Below the pieces are notes generated by a model that was not told the origin of the DNA, made no database searches, and was given only the letters and a program-made list of their open reading frames with translations. The translations under genes and the position numbers were made by a program. Below, one piece after another: positions 48,622 to 58,921 of a stretch of 64,000 bases of DNA. Each line of letters starts with the position of its first letter. Position 1 is the first letter of the stretch. This DNA is from Ectothiorhodospiraceae bacterium (GTDB lineage Bacteria > Pseudomonadota > Gammaproteobacteria > Nitrococcales > Aquisalimonadaceae). Location: assembly GCA_020831845.1 (NCBI GenBank), contig JAFIFV010000117.1:1-64000 (forward strand), given 5' to 3'.

Positions 48622-49372
48622 CACCGATTCTGCTCCAGTTGATTCGGTTGTTTTCGCCATCCCAGCTCATCCATATCAGGAACGCCCGCCCCACAAGCAG
48701 GTCTTCGGATACGAAGCCCCATAGCCTGCTGTCCGCGCTGCGGTCCCTGTTGTCCCCCACCATGAAGTAATGCCCTTCGGGAACGGTGTACTGGGCGTCG
48801 CGGACGGAGCGGCCCGGGTAGTGCAGAATCTGGTACTCGAGATCGTCCATGGTTTCCTGCAACATGCGGCCACCGCCTTCCCGTCCTTCCGTATACTCGC
48901 TCAGTTCCACCTGCGGAACTGCCTCACCGTTCACATATAAGACCTTGTCCCGGAACGCAATGTGATCTCCCGGCAGGCCGATGACGCGTTTGATGTAATC
49001 CTGACGGGGATTGCGCGGGTACTTGAAGACAGCGAGATCGCCACGACGGGGCTCGCCGTTGCCGAATATCTGCTGGTTGGTGACCGGCAGGCGCACGCCG
49101 TAGGAGGACTTGTTGACGAGGATGAAATCACCCACCAGCAGGGTCGGGATCATGGACCCAGAGGGAATCCGGAAAGGCTCCACGACGAACGAGCGTACCA
49201 GCAGCACCACCAGCAGCACGGGGAACAGAGAGCGGGAAAGCTCGACTGCCCAGTTCTCCTTCTGGTCAGGGTCGGCGGGCGCCGAGCGGCGCCGTATCAG
49301 GGCGGCAACCCCGACCACAAGGCCGGTGATCACCGTGGCGAGAACCAGCAGCACTTCGAAATCCAGCAACAT
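48608..49372 (-). CDS. lepB: Signal peptidase I
   Basis: Removes signal peptides from exported proteins at the outer face of the inner membrane. The 254 residues have two N-terminal membrane segments (about 1-25 and 48-65), the catalytic serine in RIPSGSMIPTLLVGD, the catalytic lysine in RQDYIKRVIGLPGD, and the GDNRDRSADSR box. AGGAA precedes the ATG at 49372. It follows lepA closely, as usual. Confidence 0.95.
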   Translation of the reverse strand: MLLDFEVLLVLATVITGLVVGVAALIRRRSAPADPDQKENWAVELSRSLFPVLLVVLLVRSFVVEPFRIPSGSMIPTLLVGDFILVNKSSYGVRLPVTNQQIFGNGEPRRGDLAVFKYPRNPRQDYIKRVIGLPGDHIAFRDKVLYVNGEAVPQVELSEYTEGREGGGRMLQETMDDLEYQILHYPGRSVRDAQYTVPEGHYFMVGDNRDRSADSRLWGFVSEDLLVGRAFLIWMSWDGENNRINWSRIGERIQ

Positions 49373-49385
49373 CACTCGGTTCCTG

Positions 49386-51185
49386 TCAGCTGTTCTTGTT
49401 ATCCACCTGAAGCACGGAGAGGAAGGCTTCCTGCGGAATCTCGACCCGACCGACCTGCTTCATACGCTTCTTCCCGGCTTTCTGCTTTTCCAGCAGTTTG
49501 CGTTTGCGGGAGATGTCGCCGCCATAGCATTTGGCGGTCACGTTCTTGCGCAAGGCCTTGACCGTGGATCGGGCCACGATCTGGTTGCCGATGGCAGCCT
49601 GGATGGCCACCTCGAACATCTGCCGGGGAATGATCTCCTTGAGCTTCTCGGTCAGATCACGGCCACGGCGCTGGGAATCCTCGCGATGGATGATCACCGC
49701 CAGGGCGTCCACCTTGTCGCCGTTGATGAGCACGTCCAGGCGTACCAGATTCGCCTGCTGGAACCGTTTGAACTCGTAATCGAACGAGGCAAAGCCTCGA
49801 CTTGCGGATTTCAGGCGGTCAAAGAAGTCCAGCACGACCTCGCTCATTGGCAGCTCGTAGGTCAACGAGATCTGGTTGCCGACGAACTGCATGTCCTTCT
49901 GCTCGCCGCGCTTTTCCTCGCACAGCGCAATGACGTTACCGACGTATTCCTGGGGCACCAGGATGTTGGCCTGGATGATGGGTTCACGGATTGCCTCGAC
50001 CTGGTTCATCGGCGGCAGCGACGATGGGTTGCTGATGTTCAGCGTCTCCCCGGACGTGGTCTCCACCTCGTAGACCACGGTGGGAGCCGTGGTGATCAAG
50101 TCCAGGTTGTATTCACGCTCCAGACGTTCCTGCACGATTTCCATGTGCAGCATGCCCAGGAAGCCGCAACGGAACCCGAACCCCAGGGCCTGGGAGTTCT
50201 CCGGCTCGTACTGCAACGAGGCATCATTCAGCCGCAGCTTGGACAGCGCATCCCTGAACGCCTCGTAATCATCCGAGCTGACCGGGAACATGCCGGCGAA
50301 GACACGTGGCTGCACGACCTTGAAGCCCGGTACCCGTTCGTCGCAGGGCTGGTACGGATGGGTCAGGGTGTCCCCTACCGGGGCGCCGTCGATGTCCTTG
50401 ATGCCGGCCACCACGAAACCGACCTCGCCGGTTTCAAGCGCTTCCAGCTGAGTCTTCTTCGGATTGAATATCCCGAGCTGATCCACCTGGAACTGGCGCT
50501 TGGTGGACCAGACCTGAATCTTGTCCCCCTTGTTCAGGCGACCGTCGAAGATCCGGACCAGGCACACCACCCCGAGGTAGTTGTCGAACCAGGAATCCAT
50601 GATCAGGGCCTTCAGCGGCGCGTCGGGATTGCCCTTCGGCGCGGGAATCCGCTGGACCAGTGCCTCCAGCAGGTCATCCACCCCCTGCCCTGTTTTCGCG
50701 CTGATCATCAGCACATCATCGGTCTCCAGACCAATGATTTCCTCGATCTGCTGGTTGACGCGATCGGGATCGGCCGACGGCAGGTCGATCTTGTTCAGCA
50801 CCGGCAGCACTTCCAGACCCTGTTCGACCGCCGTGTAGCAGTTGGCCACACTCTGCGCCTCCACGCCCTGGGATGCGTCCACGACCAGCAGAGCCCCCTC
50901 GCAAGCAGCCAGCGAGCGCGACACCTCGTAGGAGAAGTCCACGTGCCCTGGGGTATCAATGATATTCAACTGGTAGGTTTCACCATCCCGAGCCTGATAG
51001 CGCAATGCCACGCTCTGGGCCTTGATGGTGATACCCCGCTCCCGTTCGAGATCCATGGAGTCCAGCACCTGTTCCGCCATCTCGCGCTTGGTCAGCGCAC
51101 CGCACTTCTCGATCAACCGATCAGCCAGTGTGGACTTGCCGTGGTCGATATGGGCGATGATGGAGAAATTGCGTATACGCTTCAT
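49386..51185 (-). CDS. lepA: Elongation factor 4 (LepA)
   Basis: A ribosome-associated translational GTPase. The 599 residues show G1 [15 protein letters not shown]2 GITIKAQ, G3 DTPGHVDF, G4 NKIDLP, the family-specific C-terminal domain, and the end [24 protein letters not shown]. The start at 51185 matches the conserved [17 protein letters not shown] terminus. It lies 180 bp after the stop of the protease gene and behind its terminator, so it may have its own promoter in that gap, though none is obvious. Confidence 0.97.
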   Translation of the reverse strand: MKRIRNFSIIAHIDHGKSTLADRLIEKCGALTKREMAEQVLDSMDLERERGITIKAQSVALRYQARDGETYQLNIIDTPGHVDFSYEVSRSLAACEGALLVVDASQGVEAQSVANCYTAVEQGLEVLPVLNKIDLPSADPDRVNQQIEEIIGLETDDVLMISAKTGQGVDDLLEALVQRIPAPKGNPDAPLKALIMDSWFDNYLGVVCLVRIFDGRLNKGDKIQVWSTKRQFQVDQLGIFNPKKTQLEALETGEVGFVVAGIKDIDGAPVGDTLTHPYQPCDERVPGFKVVQPRVFAGMFPVSSDDYEAFRDALSKLRLNDASLQYEPENSQALGFGFRCGFLGMLHMEIVQERLEREYNLDLITTAPTVVYEVETTSGETLNISNPSSLPPMNQVEAIREPIIQANILVPQEYVGNVIALCEEKRGEQKDMQFVGNQISLTYELPMSEVVLDFFDRLKSASRGFASFDYEFKRFQQANLVRLDVLINGDKVDALAVIIHREDSQRRGRDLTEKLKEIIPRQMFEVAIQAAIGNQIVARSTVKALRKNVTAKCYGGDISRKRKLLEKQKAGKKRMKQVGRVEIPQEAFLSVLQVDNKNS

Positions 51186-51231
51186 GCTGGCCTTTTCAGA
51201 ATCTGTGACATCAAGGAGGTCTGCCGCATAC

Positions 51232-51257
51232 AAAAACGTGCCCCGACGGGGCACGTT
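51232..51257 (-). terminator. Intrinsic terminator behind the DegP/MucD gene
   Basis: AACGTGCCCC (51235-51244) pairs with GGGGCACGTT (51248-51257) across a 3-base loop, and the minus strand continues with a run of T residues (51232-51236). It ends the rpoE-rse-degP unit before lepA. Confidence 0.9.
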
Positions 51258-51365
51258 TCGACAACCGCAGGCACGGGCACCGGGCATCATGCCACCGGGT
51301 CCGGGCCGGTATTCTACCGGTTTCAGCCGGCGGTGTACCAATATCCGGTCACCGCGGCGACGGCA

Positions 51366-52814
51366 TCATTCCTCTTCGGGCAGGCGAATGCCGATATAGC
51401 GCGGGCTGCCGCCGCGATGCACCAGCATCGGCACCCAGCGCCCTCTCGGCAGTTCATCAACCACAGACGCCAGGTCTTCCATGCTGCCGATCTGCTGCTG
51501 GTTGAGCATCAGGATCACGTCATTGCGCTGTACGCCGGCTGCCGCGGCAGGCCCTTCGCCGACCCGCTCCACCACCAGCCCGGACCGCTCCAGGCCCAGT
51601 TGCTCGCGCTGTTCTTCGGTCAACGGCCGGAGTCGCATGCCGAGCATTTCCTGCTGCTCAGGCTCGGCTTCCGGCGCCCGCTCGCGAGGCTGGCGCTGGG
51701 CCTGCTCCTCTTCCGGCAATTCGCCAAGAACCACGCTCACCTGCTGTTCGTCACCATCACGAATGATGTCCAGCGTGATTTCGGAATCGACGCGGGCGCG
51801 GCCCACCATGGGCGGCAGCGCGGAGGAAGTGCCAATCTCGCGACCTTCGAAGCGGATGATCACGTCGCCCGACTGCAGGCCGGCCTCCTCGGCAGGGCTT
51901 CCTTCCACCACCTGCGCCACCAGGGCGCCGTAGGGGCGGTCCATGCCAAATGATTCTGCCAGGTCCCGGTTTACGTCCTGGATCAGCACTCCGAGCCAGC
52001 CGCGGGCAACCCGCCCGGTGGTGCGGATCTGGTCCACCACGTCCATCGCCAGCTCGATGGGGATGGCGAACGACAACCCCATGAAACCACCGGTCCTGCT
52101 GTAGATGTGGGAATTGATACCCACGACTTCGCCATCCAGGTTGAACAGCGGGCCGCCGGAGTTGCCCGGATTGATAGCCACGTCGGTCTGGATGAAGGGT
52201 ACGTAGTTGTCCTGCGGCAGACTGCGTTGCTTGGCGCTGACGATACCCGCGGTGGCCGAATGCTCGAAGCCGAAGGGGGAACCGATCGCCAGTACCCATT
52301 CGCCCACTTGCAGATCCGTCGAGCTGCCGATGGAGACCACGGGCAGGTCCTCGGCATCGATTTTCAGCAGTGCGACATCGCTGCGGCGATCGTGCCCTAC
52401 CAGCTCTGCGACGTACTGCCGCCGGTCGCTGAGGCGGACCACCACCTCGTCGGCGTTCTCCACCACGTGGTAGTTGGTGAGCACGTAGCCGTCATCACTG
52501 ATGATGAACCCGGAACCAAGGGACTGGGCATCGAACGGACCTGGCCCACCCGGACCTTCCCCTTCAGGCCCTCCGCGGAAGCGATCGAAGAAATCCCGGA
52601 AGGGGTGATCTTCAGGAAGATCCGGAATATCCATTCCGCCGCGCTCCCGGCTGTCGCGGGACTGGCTGGTGCTGATGTTGACGACAGCCGGCGTGTTGTC
52701 GTTCACCAGCCCGGTGAACGCGGGAAGATTCCGCGCCTGAAGATTTCCGGCCGCCAGACTGAAAACGAGAAACAGTATGGCCACTGTTCCGGGTAACAGA
52801 ATTCTACGCTTCAT
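51366..52814 (-). CDS. mucD: Periplasmic serine protease DegP/MucD
   Basis: A periplasmic chaperone-protease that clears misfolded envelope proteins. The 482 residues have a signal peptide (cleavage near LQA-RNL), a catalytic triad with His in TNYHVVENADE, Asp in RRSDVALLKID and Ser in NPGNSGGPLF, and two C-terminal PDZ domains. A Glu/Gln/Pro-rich linker separates the PDZ domains. GGAGAGG precedes the ATG at 52814. Its place after rseC in the rpoE operon matches mucD of Pseudomonas. Confidence 0.95.
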   Translation of the reverse strand: MKRRILLPGTVAILFLVFSLAAGNLQARNLPAFTGLVNDNTPAVVNISTSQSRDSRERGGMDIPDLPEDHPFRDFFDRFRGGPEGEGPGGPGPFDAQSLGSGFIISDDGYVLTNYHVVENADEVVVRLSDRRQYVAELVGHDRRSDVALLKIDAEDLPVVSIGSSTDLQVGEWVLAIGSPFGFEHSATAGIVSAKQRSLPQDNYVPFIQTDVAINPGNSGGPLFNLDGEVVGINSHIYSRTGGFMGLSFAIPIELAMDVVDQIRTTGRVARGWLGVLIQDVNRDLAESFGMDRPYGALVAQVVEGSPAEEAGLQSGDVIIRFEGREIGTSSALPPMVGRARVDSEITLDIIRDGDEQQVSVVLGELPEEEQAQRQPRERAPEAEPEQQEMLGMRLRPLTEEQREQLGLERSGLVVERVGEGPAAAAGVQRNDVILMLNQQQIGSMEDLASVVDELPRGRWVPMLVHRGGSPRYIGIRLPEEE

Positions 52815-52861
52815 GTGTCGACCTCTCCGCCTGTGTCGCCGTCTTCGGACAACGTTTGTTG

Positions 52862-53341
52862 TCAACCGTACCGGTTACATGCCTCAGTCCCAGAGGACCG
52901 CTGTTGTTCCGTTCCGTTCCCGCATGGAGACACACGGGGATGAAAACGGGGGTCATCCGCCGCCCTCCGGGCACGGTGGCGGGCCACTACCGCCCCGCCG
53001 GCAAGACCGCCGAATGCAGTGGCCACCGCGGCAGCTTCTCCCGCCAGCATGCCACCGAGCAGAGCCCCGCCAAGCAACCCGATCAGAGGCAACCCGTAGA
53101 CCAGTGCCGAGCCGGCGAGCAAGGCGGAATCGTCAAACTCCAGCAGAACCGGATCGCCCGCTCGGAGCGTCTCCGGTGCATTCACGCTGATCTGCTCACG
53201 GCGATGGCCGAAGAACGAAGCAAGCGTGGCGGTTCCACAGCCCGCGCGGACCGCACAGGAAGAGCATACGGAGCGCCGCTGGGTGGCAATCAACGCCGTT
53301 CCGTGCGTGATCTCCAACACCATCCCCGATTCCCGCATCAT
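52862..53341 (-). CDS. rseC: RseC/MucC-family regulator
   Basis: A 159-residue inner-membrane protein of the SoxR-reducing/RseC family that modulates sigma-E activity. The N-terminal cysteines in CSSCAVRAGCG and two membrane helices (about 73-95 and 100-122) are as expected. The C-terminal tail is basic and unconserved. The start overlaps the rseB stop by 4 bp. Confidence 0.9.
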   Translation of the reverse strand: MMRESGMVLEITHGTALIATQRRSVCSSCAVRAGCGTATLASFFGHRREQISVNAPETLRAGDPVLLEFDDSALLAGSALVYGLPLIGLLGGALLGGMLAGEAAAVATAFGGLAGGAVVARHRARRAADDPRFHPRVSPCGNGTEQQRSSGTEACNRYG

Positions 53342-54297
53342 CGTGCGCCTCGCCGCTGCATGCCTGCCAGTACGCGCTCCACCGTGGCTCTCGGCACTTC
53401 ACCAACCACGGTAATGTGGTAATCACCGTGCTCCCGCCCGGCCATGCGTGTGTTGCCACGCTCCGAGTATCCGTCCAGTCCGTTTTCCCCACCCGCGGTG
53501 ATGTAGACAGAGACGGCACCCAGGCCATCGCCATACAGGTAGTGCTGCACGCTTTCAGAGGAACCCGGAGGGCTGCGCAGGTGGGCCGACAGCAGACGAT
53601 AGCCGGGTGGCAGATCCGCCGCGTGCCACTCCTGGCTTGATTCGTTGATGGACTCCACCTCGGACTCCATCTCCTTGAAGCCTCGGTGGTCGATGGTGTA
53701 CTCGATGTGCTCGGAAGCCTGACCCTTGTCCAGTTTCAGGCTAACGAACATGAAATGCTCAAGCAGTTCCTGATCGCTGTTGTGACACTGGGAGCGAAGC
53801 AGCAAACCGGTTTCCCGGTCCAGCCAGAGCCGGTATGCGTAACGGTAATCATCCCGGGGTAGCACTTCCACGACCCGGGCGTCACGGCCGGCTACACGAT
53901 CGACACCCTTGAGTCGCAGTTCGTACCAGCGGGGTAGTTCCCTTATCTGATCGCGGGTCAGTTCGGTAAGGCGACGCTGGCCTTCGCTCTGGTCGACAAT
54001 CAGCACCTTTTCGCGTGGCAGCAGCCAACTCACCCGGACGGAATCCCGAAACATTTCCCTGTGCTCGCCAGTCAGTGTGGCGATACGCTCGCGCTGCTCC
54101 TCGCCAATGCGCACCACCTCCATGGCGTCCAGGGAATTGGCATCGCCGTATACCAGGGTGCCGGTAAAGGCCAGCGTGCCGGCCGCGTCCACCATCTTCT
54201 TCAACAGGGCCTGGGCTATCGGTTCGGCGTCATCGGCCACCGCAGCCCCGACCATTAGCGCCGAAAGGACGACGCTGTGAAGGAGGAACCGTCGCAT
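53338..54297 (-). CDS. rseB: Sigma-E regulatory protein RseB/MucB
   Basis: A periplasmic protein that shields the anti-sigma factor RseA from proteolysis and responds to mislocalised lipopolysaccharide. The 319 residues have a signal peptide (cleavage near AVA-DDA), a LolA-like N-terminal domain (FTGTLVYGDANSLDAMEVVRI) and a smaller C-terminal domain. The ATG at 54297 is preferred to an adjacent in-frame GTG. It starts 6 bp after the rseA stop. Confidence 0.93.
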   Translation of the reverse strand: MRRFLLHSVVLSALMVGAAVADDAEPIAQALLKKMVDAAGTLAFTGTLVYGDANSLDAMEVVRIGEEQRERIATLTGEHREMFRDSVRVSWLLPREKVLIVDQSEGQRRLTELTRDQIRELPRWYELRLKGVDRVAGRDARVVEVLPRDDYRYAYRLWLDRETGLLLRSQCHNSDQELLEHFMFVSLKLDKGQASEHIEYTIDHRGFKEMESEVESINESSQEWHAADLPPGYRLLSAHLRSPPGSSESVQHYLYGDGLGAVSVYITAGGENGLDGYSERGNTRMAGREHGDYHITVVGEVPRATVERVLAGMQRRGAR

Positions 54298-54303
54298 CAC
54301 TGC

Positions 54304-54885
54304 CTATTGCTCGGCCGAGCCATGACCGGTAATGCGCACATGGCGCGGCATGATGCCAACCTGCCGGGTTCCCGATTGCTCGCCGTGGCTGATGGCATAA
54401 CCGTTCAGGCGTGCCTGAACATCGGGATCCAGCCTGTCCCAGCGGATGTTGTCGCTGGACACCGTCCTTACACCGGTGCCGGTGGAAGTACCCGACGAAG
54501 CGACGGTGGCGGTGGGCGCACCGGAGTCAGGTGCCTCACTTCCCGGCCAGATCACCACAGCCAGCATGGCCACCGATGCGGCGAGCGCCATCCCGGCCAC
54601 CGGTCGTGTCCAGCGTCCGAGTGCCGGCTTGCGGGCTACCGGCGCGACCATGGTGTGCGCGGGCTCCTGTTCCAGCAGTGCTGACACACGGTTCGCGAGG
54701 GCATCCCCAGTGCTCAACCGCTCAGGCAGATTCCTGTGCAGCGCGTCCCGGATCAGTGCATAACGTTGCAGGCGCCGGCCTATCTCCGTTTCGCCTCCAG
54801 CCTGCCTGATCAGCTGATCGAACTCAGCCTGACTCAGCTCGTCATCGGCCAGTGCCGACACTTGTTCATCATACGCTCGCGTCAT
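54304..54885 (-). CDS. rseA: Anti-sigma-E factor RseA/MucA
   Basis: A single-pass membrane protein that holds RpoE inactive until it is cleaved in the envelope-stress response. The 193 residues show the cytoplasmic sigma-binding domain (EQVSALADDELSQAEFDQLI), a membrane helix (about 97-113) and a periplasmic domain rich in Ser and Thr at first. AGGTGG precedes the ATG. It begins 13 bp after rpoE. Confidence 0.92.
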   Translation of the reverse strand: MTRAYDEQVSALADDELSQAEFDQLIRQAGGETEIGRRLQRYALIRDALHRNLPERLSTGDALANRVSALLEQEPAHTMVAPVARKPALGRWTRPVAGMALAASVAMLAVVIWPGSEAPDSGAPTATVASSGTSTGTGVRTVSSDNIRWDRLDPDVQARLNGYAISHGEQSGTRQVGIMPRHVRITGHGSAEQ

Positions 54886-54898
54886 GGATCCACCTGTC

Positions 54899-55480
54899 CT
54901 ATCTACTCTCAAGCAACGGTCGTAGTCGCTTCTCGATGGCCTCCCTGGCCCGGAAGATGCGCGAACGCACCGTTCCGACCGGGCATTCCATGGCCTGCGC
55001 GATCTCCTCGTAACTCAGACCGTCCAACTCTCTCAAAGTTATTGCTGTTCTCAGATCGTCCGGCAGCGATTCAATCGCATCGAAAACGGTCCGCTCGACT
55101 TCATCACGATGCACCAGCCCTTCCGGGGTGTCTGTTTCCCTCAGAGAGCTGTCACCCACATATTGTTCCGCATCCTGCGCATCGATATCCGAACCAGGCG
55201 GACGCCGTCCCTGCGCCACCAGATAGTTTTTCGCCGTATTTGCGCCGATTCGGTAGATCCACGTGTAGAAACTGCTGTCTCCGCGGAAGTTCGGTAGCGC
55301 CCGGTACGCCTTGATGAAGGTCTCCTGGGCGACATCCTGCGCCTCGCTGGGATCATTGACGTAGCGGGAGATCATCTTGATCAGCTTGTGCTGGTACTTG
55401 CGCACGAGCAGATCGAATGCAGCCTTCTCTCCAGCCTGCACACGGGTGACCAACTCCTGATCAGTCACCTGACCGGTCAT
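54899..55480 (-). CDS. rpoE: ECF sigma factor RpoE/AlgU
   Basis: The sigma factor of the envelope-stress response. The 193 residues show region 2 (FDLLVRKYQHKLIKMISRYVNDPSEAQDVAQETFIKAYRAL) and region 4 (LRELDGLSYEEIAQAMECPVGTVRSRIFRARE), very close to RpoE/AlgU. It heads the rpoE-rseA-rseB-rseC-mucD operon and has a matching promoter at 55525-55551. Confidence 0.97.
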   Translation of the reverse strand: MTGQVTDQELVTRVQAGEKAAFDLLVRKYQHKLIKMISRYVNDPSEAQDVAQETFIKAYRALPNFRGDSSFYTWIYRIGANTAKNYLVAQGRRPPGSDIDAQDAEQYVGDSSLRETDTPEGLVHRDEVERTVFDAIESLPDDLRTAITLRELDGLSYEEIAQAMECPVGTVRSRIFRAREAIEKRLRPLLESR

Positions 55481-55524
55481 TCAGCCCGCCCTTCTCTGGT
55501 TCGGGCTGCATTCGCCTTTGCGCG

Positions 55525-55551
55525 ATAGACATTGATGAGCATGGATAGTTC
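55525..55551 (-). promoter_or_regulatory. RpoE-type autoregulatory promoter
   Basis: On the minus strand GAACTA (55546-55551), a 16-bp spacer and TCTAT (55525-55529) resemble the RpoE consensus GAACTT-N16-TCTGA. It lies about 45 bp before the rpoE ATG, where an autoregulated promoter is expected. The remaining gap to nadB (total gene-free stretch 55481-55797) holds no other site I can support. Confidence 0.65.
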
Positions 55552-55797
55552 GCACGCGATACCGGTTTGTGATTAGATAGAGCGCTGTTCTGGGGTGTGG
55601 ATAATCCTGGCCCCGGCACGGCTTGTGGCCATTCCGGGGCCCGCGGACCCACAGTCGCGGCCGACGACGCGTCCCGAGAGTAGCCGATTGCTCCGTGCCG
55701 CTGCAAGCCGGAAGCTTCCCATGCCGGTCGCGCCAGGCCATCGCGGACATTCATCACGACGCATCATGTTGACTGCTCTCGAGGGTATACCGGCAAG

Positions 55798-57405
55798 GTG
55801 AACTACGACGTACTCATTATAGGCACCGGCGCGGCTGGGCTGACGCTGGCGCTCCGGCTCCCGGACACGCTTCGCATTGCCGTGGTATCCAAGGGCCCGA
55901 TGAACGAGGGCTCAAGCCTGTACGCCCAGGGAGGGATCTCCGCCGTCCTCGAGGAAACCGATTCGGTGGACTCCCACGTGGCGGACACCCTGGATGCGGG
56001 TGCCGGGCTCAGTGACCCGGAAACCGCTCGCTTCGTCACCGAACGCGCCGCCGACTGCATCCACTGGTTGATCAACCTGCAGGTGCCGTTCTCCACGCTG
56101 CAGAAATCCGACGGCACGACCACGCTGCATCTGCACCAGGAAGGCGGCCACAGCCACCGACGTATCGTCCACGCCGCCGACGCCACCGGCCGTGCGGTGG
56201 AGACCACGCTGGAAGGGCTGGTGCGCGCCCGACGCAATATCCAGGTGCTGGAGCATCACGTGGCGGTGGACCTGATCACCGACCGTCTCCTCGGTGCCTC
56301 GGGCAGCCGCTGCTACGGTGCCTACCTGCTGGACCGCAAGGGCGACCGCGTCCACGCGGTTTCCGCCCGCAAGACCGTGCTCGCCACCGGCGGCGCCAGC
56401 AAGGTCTACCTGTACACCAGCAACCCCGACGGCGCGACCGGAGACGGCATCGCCATGGCCTGGCGCGCCGGATGCAGGGTGGCCAACATGGAGTTCAACC
56501 AGTTCCACCCCACCTGCCTTTATCACCCACGGGCAAAGAGCTTCCTGATCAGCGAAGCGGTTCGTGGCGAGGGGGGCATACTCCGGCTGCCGGACGGTGC
56601 ACGTTTCATGGACCGCTTCGACCCCCGCGGCGAACTGGCACCAAGGGATATCGTCGCGCGCGCCATAGACCACGAAATGAAACGTCTGGGCGCCGACTGC
56701 CTGTACCTGGACATCAGCCATCGCGACCCCGACTTCATTCGTGAGCATTTCCCCACCATCCACCAGCGCTGCCTGGAATATGGCATCGACATCACCCGGG
56801 AAGCCATTCCAGTCGTACCTGCCGCCCACTACACATGCGGCGGAGTCGTGGTGGACCGGCACGGCCACACCGATATTCCCGGCTTGTACGCGATTGGGGA
56901 ATGTTCCTATACCGGTCTGCACGGCGCCAACAGGCTGGCAAGCAACAGTCTGCTGGAGTGCCTGGTCTACGGAATTTCCGCCGCGGAGCACATTATTTCC
57001 AGCCTGGACCCGGTACCCACCCCCCAGGCAGTGCCACCCTGGGACGACAGCCGCGTCACCGATTCCGATGAACAGGTCGTGGTGTCCCATAACTGGGATG
57101 AGCTGCGCCGGTTCATGTGGGACTATGTCGGCATCGTCCGCACCAGCAAACGACTGGAGAGAGCGCTGCGCCGGGTGGCGCTGCTGCAGACCGAAATCCA
57201 CGACTACTACGGGAACTTCCGCGTCCACTCGGACCTGATCGAACTGCGCAACCTGGCCGTGGTTGCCGAACTGATGATTCGCTGTGCACAGGCGCGCAGG
57301 GAAAGCCGGGGGCTTCATTACTCGCTGGACTATCCCGAGCAGCGCGAATCAGACGGCTCACCCACCATACTCAGCCCGAGTCAGACCGATCCGGTACTGC
57401 CCTGA
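55798..57405 (+). CDS. nadB: L-aspartate oxidase
   Basis: Oxidises aspartate to iminoaspartate, the first step of NAD synthesis. The 535 residues match the family. Seen are the FAD motif [30 protein letters not shown], the active-site region HHVAVDLI and FHPTCLY, and [19 protein letters not shown]. The start is a GTG with a weak ribosome site. Its place opposite rpoE is the usual gammaproteobacterial arrangement. The 3' end overlaps the convergent ygfX by 25 bp. Confidence 0.95.
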   Translation: MNYDVLIIGTGAAGLTLALRLPDTLRIAVVSKGPMNEGSSLYAQGGISAVLEETDSVDSHVADTLDAGAGLSDPETARFVTERAADCIHWLINLQVPFSTLQKSDGTTTLHLHQEGGHSHRRIVHAADATGRAVETTLEGLVRARRNIQVLEHHVAVDLITDRLLGASGSRCYGAYLLDRKGDRVHAVSARKTVLATGGASKVYLYTSNPDGATGDGIAMAWRAGCRVANMEFNQFHPTCLYHPRAKSFLISEAVRGEGGILRLPDGARFMDRFDPRGELAPRDIVARAIDHEMKRLGADCLYLDISHRDPDFIREHFPTIHQRCLEYGIDITREAIPVVPAAHYTCGGVVVDRHGHTDIPGLYAIGECSYTGLHGANRLASNSLLECLVYGISAAEHIISSLDPVPTPQAVPPWDDSRVTDSDEQVVVSHNWDELRRFMWDYVGIVRTSKRLERALRRVALLQTEIHDYYGNFRVHSDLIELRNLAVVAELMIRCAQARRESRGLHYSLDYPEQRESDGSPTILSPSQTDPVLP

Positions 57406-57851
57406 TAGGCGAGTTGCCTCAGCCATCGGCGCAGCGCACGGTGGACCGGCTCGGGGATGCTGTCATGCCAGATCAACAGCACGCGAGAGCGTCGGCCTCC
57501 GTCTGCTGGGCGCACCCATATTGCCACCAGCAATGGATGAACCCACCAATCATACAGGCAAAGCATCTCGGAATCGCCTGAGAAACCGGTCTCAATTTTT
57601 TGTTTTATCGGAAAAATTAATAGTGTTTGTGGCTGGACGGAGAACTGCCGACGCAATTCCAGCAGCAGCGCAACGAAGGCAAGAGGAAGAAACCACCAGG
57701 CCAGCAGGCCTTGCGCGCTGGCCGCAATAAGCGCTGCGACCGTCAGTGCGCACAGGAAGAAAGACAGGCTGCGCGCCGTTCGGGACGGAGACAGATCAAG
57801 CCGTATAGCGATCGCGGATCCGTGCCACCAGGCGTTCCAATCCTGCATCAT
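57381..57851 (-). CDS. ygfX: YgfX family membrane protein
   Basis: A 156-residue protein with two adjacent membrane helices (about 27-45 and 48-65) and a C-terminal cytoplasmic domain, of the YgfX (CptA) family encoded with sdhE. The E. coli protein has been linked to cell-shape control and to SdhE; its biochemical role is uncertain. The first ATG (57851) lies inside sdhE by about 56 bp; another ATG directly follows. It converges on nadB. Confidence 0.82.
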   Translation of the reverse strand: MMQDWNAWWHGSAIAIRLDLSPSRTARSLSFFLCALTVAALIAASAQGLLAWWFLPLAFVALLLELRRQFSVQPQTLLIFPIKQKIETGFSGDSEMLCLYDWWVHPLLVAIWVRPADGGRRSRVLLIWHDSIPEPVHRALRRWLRQLAYQGSTGSV

Positions 57852-58038
57852 CCGGTACCTCTCCCTGGTAGAACCACCCGAACAGGTCGTCATCCTGACA
57901 GTCCAGCAATCGATCAAAGGCTGCCCTGCCCTCTGCATCCAGCTCACCATAACCCTGGTCGAGGAAGCGCTCCAGCAACAGGTCCAGCTCGCGCATCCCA
58001 CGCCTGCAGCGCCATCGCAAACGGGACAGTTCGCTCAT
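57796..58038 (-). CDS. sdhE: FAD assembly factor SdhE
   Basis: A small protein that promotes covalent attachment of FAD to SdhA. The 80 residues hold the family motif RGMRELD in CRRGMRELDLLLERFLDQ and a C-terminal [15 protein letters not shown]. The ATG at 58038 gives the usual length. It lies 79 bp after the sdhB stop and overlaps ygfX. Confidence 0.93.
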   Translation of the reverse strand: MSELSRLRWRCRRGMRELDLLLERFLDQGYGELDAEGRAAFDRLLDCQDDDLFGWFYQGEVPDDAGLERLVARIRDRYTA

Positions 58039-58117
58039 TGGGTGTGCACTCCGGAGCTGGATGAGACAGGGTATCGGCGACGCGGGGCGGCGGATAGGCC
58101 ACCCCACGCGCGATCGG

Positions 58118-58900
58118 TCAGGTGCGGCGCTCCAGCATCAGCTTCTTGATCTCGCCGATGGCCTTGGCCGGATTCAGCCCTTTGGGGCAGGTCTTGGTGC
58201 AGTTCATGATGGTGTGGCAGCGGTAAAGCTTGAACGGATCCTCCAGATCGTCCAGGCGTTCACCGGTCTGCTCGTCACGGCTGTCCACGATCCATCGATA
58301 GGCCTGCAGCAGGATGGCAGGGCCCAGATAACGGTCGCCGTTCCACCAATAGCTGGGACAGGACGTGGAGCAGCAGGCGCAGAGTATGCATTCGTAGAGG
58401 CCGTCCAGCTTGGCACGATCCTCCTTGCTCTGCAGGCGCTCCTGGTCCGGCGGAGCCGGCGTCTGGGTCTGCATCCACGGCTTGATGGAAGCGTACTGCG
58501 CATAGAAGTGCGTCAGATCCGGCACCAGGTCCTTGACCACCGGCATGTGCGGTAACGGATACACGCGTACATCACCGCTGACGTCATCGCAGGCCTTGGT
58601 GCAGGCCAGCGTGTTCGTGCCGTCGATATTCATCGCGCAGGAACCGCAGATCCCCTCACGACAGGAACGGCGAAACGTCAGCGACGGATCCACCTCATTC
58701 TTGATCTTGATGAGCGCATCGAGAACCATCGGCCCGCAGTTGTCCATGTCCACCTCGTAGGTGTCCACGCGCGGGTTCTGACCATCATCCGGGTTCCAGC
58801 GGTAGACGCGGAACCGCTTGACGTTCTTCGAGCCGTCCGTCGCCGACCAGGTCTTGCCTTCGCCGATCCTGGAGTTCGCTGGAAGCTTGAACTGTGCCAT
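58118..58900 (-). CDS. sdhB: Succinate dehydrogenase iron-sulfur subunit
   Basis: Carries the three iron-sulfur clusters that pass electrons from SdhA to quinone. The 260 residues include the [2Fe-2S] motif [15 protein letters not shown] with a later Cys in LACTKAC, and the two cluster motifs [16 protein letters not shown] and [17 protein letters not shown]. Length and order are standard. It begins 21 bp after the sdhA stop. Confidence 0.97.
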   Translation of the reverse strand: MAQFKLPANSRIGEGKTWSATDGSKNVKRFRVYRWNPDDGQNPRVDTYEVDMDNCGPMVLDALIKIKNEVDPSLTFRRSCREGICGSCAMNIDGTNTLACTKACDDVSGDVRVYPLPHMPVVKDLVPDLTHFYAQYASIKPWMQTQTPAPPDQERLQSKEDRAKLDGLYECILCACCSTSCPSYWWNGDRYLGPAILLQAYRWIVDSRDEQTGERLDDLEDPFKLYRCHTIMNCTKTCPKGLNPAKAIGEIKKLMLERRT

Positions 58901-58921
58901 GGAGTTTGAACCTCGTCGCTG

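Noticed and set aside
49110-51953. A 947-codon open frame on the plus strand across lepB, lepA and the DegP gene
   Set aside because: It is antisense to three well-conserved genes. Long mirror frames are expected in high-GC coding DNA, and the translation has no recognisable domain.
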